Origin: Spirochaetaceae bacterium
GTDB lineage: Bacteria > Spirochaetota > Spirochaetia > Treponematales > Breznakiellaceae
Assembly (NCBI GenBank): GCA_031280705.1
Contig: JAITGJ010000173.1
Coordinates: 1 to 24,260, forward strand
Reading direction: 5' to 3'
Length of the DNA stretch: 24,260 nt
The notes under the pieces were generated by a model. It did no database searches. It saw only the letters and a program-made list of their open reading frames with translations, and was not told the origin of the DNA. Shown one piece after another: positions 7,542 through 14,213 of this stretch. Position 1 is the first letter of the stretch, and each line of letters opens with the position of its first letter. Made by a program: the position numbers and the translations under genes.

Positions 7542-7898
7542 ATGTTTATTGTTGATGAAAAAGAAAAGGAATACCGGAACGGCGACAACGGCCCGAAATA
7601 CCTGATGCGGGGACCGCGCATGAATTTCGCCATTGTCCAGTTCATGCCCGGCGTGGATTTTCAGGCCCATTACCACAACGTAATGGAAGAAAATTTCTAT
7701 ATTCTGGAAGGCGAAGTAACCATCGTGGTGGACAATGCGCCCCACATCCTCCGCGCCGGGCAGTTTATCCACATTGAACCGGGCGAAGTTCACTATGTGA
7801 TCAACCACTCATCGCGCCCCATGCGCATGGTCTCGACCCTCGCGCCTTTTGAAGAAGTGGACAAGGTAGAAGTGGAAAACCCCAAACTTTCCGGCTGA
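7542..7898 (+). CDS. Small single-domain cupin protein
   Basis: A 118-residue single cupin barrel. The first metal motif is seen as FQAHYHNVMEENFYILEGEV and the second as HIEPGEVHYVINHS, giving the His-x-His...Glu...His metal set (HYHN, E, H). The ATG at 7542 has AAGGGAG 7 nt upstream and lies 26 bp after lsrK, so it is probably the last gene of lsrR-lsrK-cupin. Two hairpins follow the stop. Cupins of this size include sugar isomerases, dioxygenases and sugar-binding regulators. Association with lsrK suggests it acts on the phosphorylated product or its open-chain form, where enterobacteria use LsrG. That is inference, as LsrG has a different fold. Confidence 0.8.
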   Translation: MFIVDEKEKEYRNGDNGPKYLMRGPRMNFAIVQFMPGVDFQAHYHNVMEENFYILEGEVTIVVDNAPHILRAGQFIHIEPGEVHYVINHSSRPMRMVSTLAPFEEVDKVEVENPKLSG

Positions 7899-7901
7899 CG
7901 T

Positions 7902-7939
7902 CGCCAAATTGGCGTGCCAATGTGGCGCGCCACATTGGC
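7902..7939. terminator. Double palindrome between convergent cupin and lipoprotein genes
   Basis: A 13-bp palindrome (7902-7914, CGCCAAATTGGCG) is followed immediately by a perfect 24-bp palindrome (7916-7939, half-site GCCAATGTGGCG). It fills the 45-bp gap between two converging genes and probably ends transcription from both sides, though no T-run is present. Confidence 0.55.
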
Positions 7940-7943
7940 GGGG

Positions 7944-8531
7944 TTAATCCAAAAGGGGCGTTTCGCTTTCCCCCGGCGGCAAGGCCGGCTCGGCGCACAT
8001 AAAGCGGCTAAACGGGATGGCCGCGTCGGCGCGGAGCAGATAGGGAAGCGGCTCGGACAGAAGATGCGCGTCGTAAATATCGGTATTGGCGTACACATAA
8101 TCGACGCGGCCGCCGCTCCCGTAGAGCGAAAGTACCATCACATGGTAACCGTATCCGGTGTACCCGGTAACGGCGCCGGAAAGAGACGTCATAAAATCGT
8201 CCTCAAAGGACGCCGAACCGCTTACCGACGCCTCTATTTCCGTGTCCGCCGTCAGCGTTAATGTCAACGGAAGCGTCAATGTTCCGTTTTCAACCGCGCC
8301 GATACCTATGCCGGCGGTTACGGGGGGCGCTACATCCTTGGATATCTTGATCATGCCCATTTTCCCGTTGTGTTCGGACGGAATGCCGGTAATGGTAACC
8401 GTCTTTACGTGGTCCCCCGCGCCGGAGCCGTCCGCCTCCGCGAGCAGTCCGATGGGCTCACAGCCCGCGAGAAAACCAAGCGTCAACAAAGCCGCCGCGA
8501 GAAAGGCCGCCGCATCCATTCCCCTCTGCAT
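7944..8531 (-). CDS. Small lipoprotein with VTITGIP motif, function unknown
   Basis: A 195-residue predicted outer-surface or periplasmic lipoprotein. The signal peptide MQRGMDAAAFLAAALLTL ends in lipobox LAGC (Cys24). The mature part begins with a beta-strand-like segment, VKTVTITGIPSEHNGKMG, which I recall from families of small lipoproteins in gut treponemes. The rest is rich in Thr, Ser and Gly, with no catalytic motif that I recognise. The ATG at 8531 is chosen because GGGGGAG lies just upstream and it gives a proper signal peptide. The ATG at 8519 (MDAAAF), with AGGGG in front, is equally possible. The longer frame to 8612 overlaps the promoter. The gene is divergent from the large beta-helix lipoprotein gene. 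Confidence 0.72.
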   Translation of the reverse strand: MQRGMDAAAFLAAALLTLGFLAGCEPIGLLAEADGSGAGDHVKTVTITGIPSEHNGKMGMIKISKDVAPPVTAGIGIGAVENGTLTLPLTLTLTADTEIEASVSGSASFEDDFMTSLSGAVTGYTGYGYHVMVLSLYGSGGRVDYVYANTDIYDAHLLSEPLPYLLRADAAIPFSRFMCAEPALPPGESETPLLD

Positions 8532-8602
8532 TTGCTCCCCCGATCCGCCATGGGGCCTCTCCGTAAACCGGAATTTCGAACACACCCCATAGTGGTGAGA
8601 GC

Positions 8603-8631
8603 ATGATACCATGGCTTTTGGGTTAACGCAA
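8603..8631 (-). promoter_or_regulatory. Predicted promoter for the small lipoprotein gene
   Basis: On the minus strand TTGCGT (8631-8626), a 17-bp spacer and TATCAT (8608-8603) form a plausible sigma70-type promoter starting near 8596, about 65 nt before the chosen ATG. Confidence 0.5.
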
Positions 8632-8763
8632 GCGTTTTTATCGCCTTTTTTACTTTTTTTACAAAACGGGCCGGGAGAGGCCGATCCGTCATTCAGCGTC
8701 CGCGTCCGGCCGCCGGAAGGACGCCGGGCCGCACATTATCCTCTTCCGGCATGAATAAAGTAC

Positions 8764-8792
8764 TTGTCAAATGTATAAGCCCGTGATATAAT
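8764..8792 (+). promoter_or_regulatory. Predicted strong promoter for the beta-helix lipoprotein gene
   Basis: TTGTCA (8764-8769), a 17-bp spacer and a perfect TATAAT (8787-8792) give a start near 8799 and a leader of about 82 nt. The inverted hexamers AAGTAC (8758-8763) and GTACTT (8793-8798) bracket the promoter and could be an operator. Confidence 0.65.
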
Positions 8793-8880
8793 GTACTTAG
8801 AGATGAATAGTGGTGTTTCTTACCTGTTTTTTGGGAGAAAATGCCGAAATTCAAGCGAACTTTTTTTGAAGGAGACCTTC

Positions 8881-10737
8881 ATGAAGGATTCATTTACCAT
8901 ACCGTTCCCCCGTATCTCCCGGGCGCCTGTTATGGGGCGCGCTATAAAAAGCGGGGCGCTTCTGGGCGTCCTCGCAGCCGCCTTCGTCTTTACCTCCTGC
9001 CTTCCGCCGCATGGCTTCTGGTTCATCGACAATACCGAAACGATTAAGGTCGTGGACAGCGGACCCGGCATGGTCTGGAAGGGATCCCTTGCGGACGCTC
9101 CCCCCGAGCCCAAATCCGGCTGGGCGTATTTAAACACCGGCTCAAACGAGGCCTATGTGTACGACGGCACGGCCTGGACTATCCTTACCGAAAACAGCGT
9201 GTCTTCATCCTTTATCTGGAAGGGAAGCAAGGCGGATCACGCCGCGCTTACCGGAACGCCCGAAACAGGCTGGGCCTACTATAACGAGGCGGACGGCGCG
9301 GCGTATATCTACACCGGGCAGACCGGGACCGGGCAGTACACCGCTCCCTATGTGGGCTGGGACCTGCTCGCCGAAACGGGCGCGGAATATTTCCTCATGA
9401 ATTTCGACTCACGGGGCGGAAGTGTGGTTCCATCATTCCTCGCGAGAACGGGCAGCCTGGTGGCGGCCCCTTCCGCGCCGGTATGGGAAGGATATGTCTT
9501 TGACCGTTGGCTTGCCGGAGATGACTCCCCGTATGACTGGAACACGCCGGTAACCGGCCAGGTTACCCTTTACGCGGAGTGGATGGAAGTGGAGGACTGG
9601 CTGTTTAACCTGGAAGACTTTGGCGAGGAAAATACGCCTCACGTGTTCAATATATACGATGTGGCCGGCTGGAAAGACGCGATTGACAAGATAAGCGATC
9701 CCGATACCGGCTCAAGTTATTACAGTCAATATTATGTGCTCAATATCAGAAACGGCATTGGCCTGGGAGCAAGCGCTTCCGGCAACAATCCGGCCCTGTC
9801 TGCCTCCAGAGCGGAGCCGGCAACCGTGTCAATACGGGGCAAGACCGTGGGTGGAATCATTTCACTCAACGAAAACGGAAACCTGCTTGCCGTGTCCGCG
9901 TCTTCGCCAAATTATCATATTATTCTGCGAAATATAACGTTGCGCGGACACGGGGGCAACAACGCGCCGGTGATTAGCTTAAGTGGCTCGGCCGGCGGGT
10001 GGCCCCGGTTTACCATGAAAAACGGCTCGGTGATTACCGGTAACTGGAATAACAGCGGCGCCGGCGGCGCCGTAGCCGTCCAGGGAAATGCTGTCTTTAC
10101 TATGGAAGGGAACGCGTCGATATACGCCAATGACGCCGGGAAAAACAGCTCCGCCAACGGACAGGGCGGCGGCGTATATGTTGCCGGCGGCAGTTTTATC
10201 ATGAGAGGAAACGCCTCAGTAGCCAGCAACCGCGCCTTTTTCTACTCCGGCTCAGGCGGCGGCACGGATCAGGCGGCCTGTGGCGGCGGCGGGGTATATA
10301 TAGGTGAAAACGGAACGTTCAAGATGGAGGGGAGCGCGGCGGTATATGACAATTCCGCGACCGGCGGTTACGGCGGCGGGATATATGCCGGTGGAACCTT
10401 TACCATGGCCGAAAACGCCATAATTCACGGGAACACCGCCGGTACGGGCCAGGGCGGCGGTGTATACACGCCCCTTTTCACGAACACTTCCGTACAGTTG
10501 ATCGGCGGGGTCATATACGGGACGGGCACATACGCGGCCGCCCGGGCGAATGTTGCGGACGCCGGCGCCGTGTCGTTCTACGCCGAGGGAGGAAGCCCCA
10601 GTCCCAAGGCACAGTACGGTACCGTGACGGAGTTGGGCGTTTTTCAGGATACCGGAAACATTCCTTCCGGCGACAATACCGTCAGCGTGTGGAACGGATA
10701 CCTGTATCTGGACAACGCCATTCAGTCCCAGCCTTAG
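8881..10737 (+). CDS. Large surface lipoprotein: duplicated WKGS modules, Listeria-Bacteroides repeat, beta-helix
   Basis: A 618-residue predicted exported lipoprotein. The signal peptide ends at lipobox FTSC (Cys40). Two similar modules follow: WKGSLADAPPEPKSGWAYLN at residue 66 and WKGSKADHAALTGTPETGWA at residue 113. Residues about 166-232 form one Listeria-Bacteroides repeat (NFDSRGGSVVPSF...GYVFDRWL...VTLYAEW). From about residue 250 a right-handed beta-helix domain of Gly-rich rungs runs almost to the end (GQGGGVYVAGGSFIMRGNAS, GYGGGIYAGGTFTMAENA). The ATG at 8881 has GAAGGAG 6 nt upstream; the frame opens earlier at 8791 in the promoter. Such proteins are usually surface-anchored adhesins or polysaccharide-binding proteins. 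No catalytic residues are evident, so the function is unknown. Confidence 0.82.
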   Translation: MKDSFTIPFPRISRAPVMGRAIKSGALLGVLAAAFVFTSCLPPHGFWFIDNTETIKVVDSGPGMVWKGSLADAPPEPKSGWAYLNTGSNEAYVYDGTAWTILTENSVSSSFIWKGSKADHAALTGTPETGWAYYNEADGAAYIYTGQTGTGQYTAPYVGWDLLAETGAEYFLMNFDSRGGSVVPSFLARTGSLVAAPSAPVWEGYVFDRWLAGDDSPYDWNTPVTGQVTLYAEWMEVEDWLFNLEDFGEENTPHVFNIYDVAGWKDAIDKISDPDTGSSYYSQYYVLNIRNGIGLGASASGNNPALSASRAEPATVSIRGKTVGGIISLNENGNLLAVSASSPNYHIILRNITLRGHGGNNAPVISLSGSAGGWPRFTMKNGSVITGNWNNSGAGGAVAVQGNAVFTMEGNASIYANDAGKNSSANGQGGGVYVAGGSFIMRGNASVASNRAFFYSGSGGGTDQAACGGGGVYIGENGTFKMEGSAAVYDNSATGGYGGGIYAGGTFTMAENAIIHGNTAGTGQGGGVYTPLFTNTSVQLIGGVIYGTGTYAAARANVADAGAVSFYAEGGSPSPKAQYGTVTELGVFQDTGNIPSGDNTVSVWNGYLYLDNAIQSQP

Positions 10738-10757
10738 GGTGAGCAGTAATTAATTTC

Positions 10758-10796
10758 CATGGATTCGCCCGGCGTACTTTACCGGGCGAATCCATG
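10758..10796. terminator. 15-bp perfect stem-loop after the beta-helix gene
   Basis: CATGGATTCGCCCGG (10758-10772) is complementary to 10782-10796 across a 9-nt loop, 20 bp past the stop codon. No T-run follows. Its right arm lies in the first codons of the paralogue remnant. Confidence 0.55.
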
Positions 10797-10970
10797 TGGT
10801 GATGGCGCGGCTGCCGGCGGTGCCGCGTGCCACACCCGGGCAGGGACGCCCATTTCTCAAATGCCATACGGGATCTTAACGAAAGCGGCAATTTTTCAAG
10901 CCTATATCGACAGCCTTCCTGTCTCAACCGGTGAGACCGTGAGCATGTGGAACAGACTATTATCTGAACA
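10778..10970 (+). pseudogene. Decayed 3' end of a paralogue of the beta-helix lipoprotein gene
   Basis: The frame containing 10861-10863 (ATG) encodes GTPISQMPYGILTKAAIFQ and then STGETVSMWN. This aligns with the C-terminus of the preceding protein (GSPSPKAQYGTVTELGVFQ and SGDNTVSVWN). Weaker similarity reaches upstream (YRANPCGDGAA against AARANVADAGA). There is no start, ribosome-binding site or stop matching the family's end, and the rest of the paralogue is missing. It is best read as the remnant of a tandem duplicate. It accounts for most of the 300-bp gap between the lipoprotein gene and the converging permease gene. Confidence 0.6.
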
Positions 10971-11005
10971 ACATCATCCGGCCTTTGAGGGGGAGAACAA
11001 ATCAG

Positions 11006-11021
11006 GCAAAGCCTGCTTTGC
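11006..11021. terminator. Short stem-loop at the end of the sugar ABC operon
   Basis: GCAAAGC (11006-11012) pairs with GCTTTGC (11015-11021), with further partial pairing of flanking purine and pyrimidine runs (GGGAGA and TCTCCC). It lies 20 bp past the stop of the leftward permease gene. No clear T-run. Confidence 0.4.
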
Positions 11022-11041
11022 TCTCTCCCTGCGGTCCCGCT

Positions 11042-11887
11042 CTAGCCTTTTATTGCGCCGGCGGTAACGCCCTTGATAATCTTTTCTGAAAGAAACAGGT
11101 ACAGCACAAAAGTAGGCAGGAATACTATCACGACGCTTGCAAACATGCCGCCCCAGTCGCCGGTGTAGCGCATGGACTGTATCATACTGTAAAGGCCCAC
11201 CGCCACGGGACGCACCGTGGACTTGTTGGCAAATATCAGGGACATGAAATACTCGTTCCATATCGTAATAAAGTTAAAAATGGTAACGGTGATAAGCCCC
11301 GGCTGGGCCATGGGGAAAATGATCCGCCAAAAGGTTCCCACCGGCGTACAGCCGTCAATGGCCGCGGCCTCCTCATAGGAGGGGGAAAGGTTGCGGAAAA
11401 ACGCGAGAAGAAAAAACACCGCGAAGGGCACGTTCATCGCCGTGTAGAGAAACATAAGCACCCAGCGGCTGTTGGTAAGGCGCATCACCGAAATCAGGCC
11501 GAACAGCGGCATGATTATCATGATGACCGGAATGCCGAGCGCGGCGGCAAACATATTTTGTATCAGCGTGCAGCCCCGGAAGGAAAACCGTGAAAGCGCG
11601 TATGCCGCGGGGCTTGCCACAAGGACTATCGCCGTGCAGGAAACCAGGGTATAAAGCAGGGAATTCATGAAAAAGACCGAAACTTTCTGCGTGGTCCAGG
11701 CTTTAAGGTAATTTTCAAAATGAAAGCCGCTTTTGAAACTGAACATATGATCGGAAAAAATTTCAGGCGACGTGGAAAATGAAGCGAATACTACCCAGCC
11801 GATAAGCACAAAAGTAAACAGTACCCAGCTTCCCACAATAACATACCCGGCGGCGGCAGACAATTTTTGTTTGAGTGTTCCCGGCAT
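11042..11887 (-). CDS. Sugar ABC transporter permease, MalG/UgpE-type
   Basis: A 281-residue inner-membrane permease of the carbohydrate CUT1 class with about six hydrophobic segments. The EAA loop that docks the ATPase is present as EEAAAIDGCTPVGTFWRIIF. The N-terminal stretch GYVIVGSWVLFTFVLIGWVV and the closing FVLYLFLSEKIIKGVTAGAI are typical of MalG/UgpE/LacG proteins. The ATG at 11887 has AGGAG 6 nt upstream and lies 12 bp after the partner permease. It is the last gene of the leftward kinase-binding protein-permease-permease operon. No ATPase gene follows, so the transporter probably borrows a shared MsmK/UgpC-type ATPase encoded elsewhere. Confidence 0.9.
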   Translation of the reverse strand: MPGTLKQKLSAAAGYVIVGSWVLFTFVLIGWVVFASFSTSPEIFSDHMFSFKSGFHFENYLKAWTTQKVSVFFMNSLLYTLVSCTAIVLVASPAAYALSRFSFRGCTLIQNMFAAALGIPVIMIIMPLFGLISVMRLTNSRWVLMFLYTAMNVPFAVFFLLAFFRNLSPSYEEAAAIDGCTPVGTFWRIIFPMAQPGLITVTIFNFITIWNEYFMSLIFANKSTVRPVAVGLYSMIQSMRYTGDWGGMFASVVIVFLPTFVLYLFLSEKIIKGVTAGAIKG

Positions 11888-11899
11888 GAAAGGCTCCTC

Positions 11900-12826
11900 C
11901 TACAGTTCCGCATCGTCATGGCGGGTGATATAATTGGTCAGAAAAAACACCATTACCACTATCAGCATCAGAATTACCCCGATGGCCGCGCCCGCGCCGG
12001 TATCCCGGGCGGTATTTGCCGACGACGAGGACCCGAACACAAGTTCATACATATAGTTCATGGGGGCAACCGTATCATTGGAAAGATTCACGGGACTGAA
12101 AAGCTGGCCCCACACAAAAAATCCCACCGTATACACGGTCCACATGACAATATTGGTGCGGATGACGCCGCGCATATTGGGCACCGTAATGAGAAAAAAC
12201 GTCTGGAAAACGTTTGATCCTTCAAGATATGCGGCCTCGTAAAAGTCCTTTGGAATCTGTTCGATGCCGCTGATAAAAATCAGCATGTGATACCCCACCA
12301 TGCCGAAACAGTAGGCGGCGAGCATGCTCCAGAAAAGCAGCCCCGGAGAAGTCCAGAGCGTCCCTGACGCCGCCGCGAAACCCAGCGTTTTAAGCACATT
12401 ATGCAGGAGTCCGTAATCGGAATTGTACACGTAATTTATCCACATCGTTCCCATGGCGACGGCGCTGACCACATTGGGCAGATAGATGGCGCTCCGCCAG
12501 AATTTGACTCCCTTGAGGCGTCCGGTCAGGATTACCGCAAACATCAGGGAAATCGCCATTACGGCAAAGCCGCCGGCAAGCCAAATCCGTCCGATATTTT
12601 TGAGGGACTGGATAAAAATGGGCGTCCTGAACAATTTGGCATAGTTGCCCAGGCCGAAAAAACTCCACCTGGCGAGCGGGTCCGACACGCTTTCCACCCG
12701 GAAAAAACTCATAATCAGGGTCCTGAATGTCGGATACAGAAACACAAGAACATACAGCGTTACCGCGGGAGCGAGAAACACAGCCAGTGTCGATCTTTTC
12801 GCTTTCAATATAATGCTCCGGTTCAT
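11900..12826 (-). CDS. Sugar ABC transporter permease, MalF/UgpA-type
   Basis: A 308-residue inner-membrane permease of the CUT1 class. It begins with LAVFLAPAVTLYVLVFLYPT, characteristic of UgpA/MalF-type subunits, and carries the EAA loop as YEAAYLEGSNVFQTFFLITV. About six membrane segments are visible. The ATG at 12826 directly abuts a perfect 35-nt palindrome (12827-12861), and there is no clear ribosome-binding site between the hairpin and the start. Translation may depend on refolding of the hairpin, or on the ribosome from the upstream gene melting it. It pairs with the MalG-type permease 12 bp downstream. Confidence 0.9.
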   Translation of the reverse strand: MNRSIILKAKRSTLAVFLAPAVTLYVLVFLYPTFRTLIMSFFRVESVSDPLARWSFFGLGNYAKLFRTPIFIQSLKNIGRIWLAGGFAVMAISLMFAVILTGRLKGVKFWRSAIYLPNVVSAVAMGTMWINYVYNSDYGLLHNVLKTLGFAAASGTLWTSPGLLFWSMLAAYCFGMVGYHMLIFISGIEQIPKDFYEAAYLEGSNVFQTFFLITVPNMRGVIRTNIVMWTVYTVGFFVWGQLFSPVNLSNDTVAPMNYMYELVFGSSSSANTARDTGAGAAIGVILMLIVVMVFFLTNYITRHDDAEL

Positions 12827-12861
12827 GCGTTTCGGGAACAGTAATACTGTTCCCGAAACGC
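12827..12861 (-). promoter_or_regulatory. Perfect 35-nt palindrome between binding-protein and permease genes
   Basis: Arms of 17 nt (12827-12843 and 12845-12861; left arm GCGTTTCGGGAACAGTA) are perfectly complementary around a single base. The structure touches the permease start codon and lies 16 bp after the binding-protein stop. Hairpins at this place in maltose-type operons are known to stabilise the binding-protein mRNA and lower permease expression. The core GTAATACTGTT recurs, inverted, at 14141-14151 upstream of the binding-protein gene, so a protein-binding operator is an alternative. Confidence 0.65.
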
Positions 12862-12877
12862 CGCGCCCGGGGGCGCG

Positions 12878-14122
12878 CTACCGCCTCATGGCGGCGGCAA
12901 ACTGTTCGGGCGTAAGTTCGCCCTTGACAAGCCGCGCGAAATTTTCCTTGATTTTGGCGTTGATGTCAGGATTATCCTCCATGCCCACCGCCCAGGGGAG
13001 CCGCTTTGTGGTGGCGTCCACCACCGCCTTGGCCTCCGCGAGCGCCTGGGGCCAGCTTGAATCGTTGGCCATGGGAATCCCGATGCTCTCTTCCGCGAGC
13101 GCGGCATCCCACGGACCGGTGGTAAGCCAGACGATAAGGCGGAACGCCTCTTCAGGATACTTTGAATTCTTGTTGATGCCGAAACTCTGGGCGCCGAAAT
13201 TGTTCGCCTCAACGCCGTCTCCGGCGGGATTGATCGCGGGCCACGCGAACGCGCCCCAATTCATGCCGGGCGCGTTGCCCTTGAGCTCGTTCGGGAGCCA
13301 GGTGCCGTTAAGATACATGGCGACACGGCCCGCGGCCATCTCCTGAACCTGCCCCGCGGGCCAGATATTGGAGGCGGCGTTGGGGCTGATATACCCGTTC
13401 CGCGCCATGTTCTGCCAAATTCTCCCGAATTCCAGCACCGCGGGGCTGGAAAAATCGTTGTTCCGCACCATCGCAAGCGTCGCGTCCATACCCACCAGAC
13501 GATCCATCGTGTAGCCAAAGAGACAGGCCATGTAGGCGTCGTCAACCGTGATGGCGGCGATACCGGCGGCCTTGAGCTTGGCGCAGACGTCGAGGAATTC
13601 CGCCCAGGTCCCGGGCACGGCGGTAATTCCCGCCCGGCGGAACAGGTCCTTGTTGTACATCGTAACAAACGCGGACGGCTGATAGGGGATATTCCTGATG
13701 GAACCGTTGCCAAGCTGCCGCGCGAGAGTGAGCAGGGTCCCGTTCACCACCTGTTCAAAAGGCTTCCCGCCGGTAGTGGGATAGGATTTGGCGGCATAGG
13801 AATCCAGCGGAAGCAGATAATTTCCCCAGGTATTGGAAACCCGTTCAATATCCTCATCAAAAAGATCGATTGTTTCCCCGGCGTCCAGGGCGGGCTGCAG
13901 CGTTTTGCGAATGTCGCGGCCGTTGTAATTTACCTCAACCTGAATCCCTGTCTCTTCGGTGAATGCCGCAATGGCCCGGCCAATTACCTGGCCCTGCGGC
14001 TCCGTCTCGTTCCACATGGTCCAATAGACGAGTTTGGTACCGGATTTACTCCCGCCGCATCCGGGCAGTACCGCGGCAAAAAGCGCCGCGAAAAGCGCCC
14101 ATCCCGCTATTTGCTTTTTCAT
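12878..14122 (-). CDS. Extracellular sugar-binding lipoprotein of ABC importer (family 1 SBP)
   Basis: A 414-residue periplasmic solute-binding lipoprotein. The signal peptide ends at LPGCGG (lipobox Cys22). The mature protein begins TKLVYWTMWNETEPQG, the usual first strand of family 1 SBPs, and contains SAFVTMYNKDLFRRAGI, VPGTWAEFLDVCAKLKAAGI and AAGRVAMYLNGTWLPNELKG, all standard CUT1 binding-protein landmarks. The ATG at 14122 has AAGGAGT 5 nt upstream. It delivers substrate to the two downstream permeases. The kinase gene upstream suggests an N-acetylhexosamine-containing saccharide, but specificity cannot be read from the sequence. Confidence 0.9.
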   Translation of the reverse strand: MKKQIAGWALFAALFAAVLPGCGGSKSGTKLVYWTMWNETEPQGQVIGRAIAAFTEETGIQVEVNYNGRDIRKTLQPALDAGETIDLFDEDIERVSNTWGNYLLPLDSYAAKSYPTTGGKPFEQVVNGTLLTLARQLGNGSIRNIPYQPSAFVTMYNKDLFRRAGITAVPGTWAEFLDVCAKLKAAGIAAITVDDAYMACLFGYTMDRLVGMDATLAMVRNNDFSSPAVLEFGRIWQNMARNGYISPNAASNIWPAGQVQEMAAGRVAMYLNGTWLPNELKGNAPGMNWGAFAWPAINPAGDGVEANNFGAQSFGINKNSKYPEEAFRLIVWLTTGPWDAALAEESIGIPMANDSSWPQALAEAKAVVDATTKRLPWAVGMEDNPDINAKIKENFARLVKGELTPEQFAAAMRR

Positions 14123-14213
14123 GTTTTACTCCTTCCATGAAACAGTATTACGGCTCCGTCCGGAAACTTTTGTTTCACGGCGGCGCCATTGATGGCCGGT
14201 TACACCGGACCGT

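Noticed and set aside
8791..8880. Upstream extension of the beta-helix lipoprotein (MYLEMNSG...)
   Set aside because: It begins inside the predicted -10 box and lacks a ribosome-binding site. The ATG at 8881 has an excellent one and yields a proper lipoprotein signal peptide.
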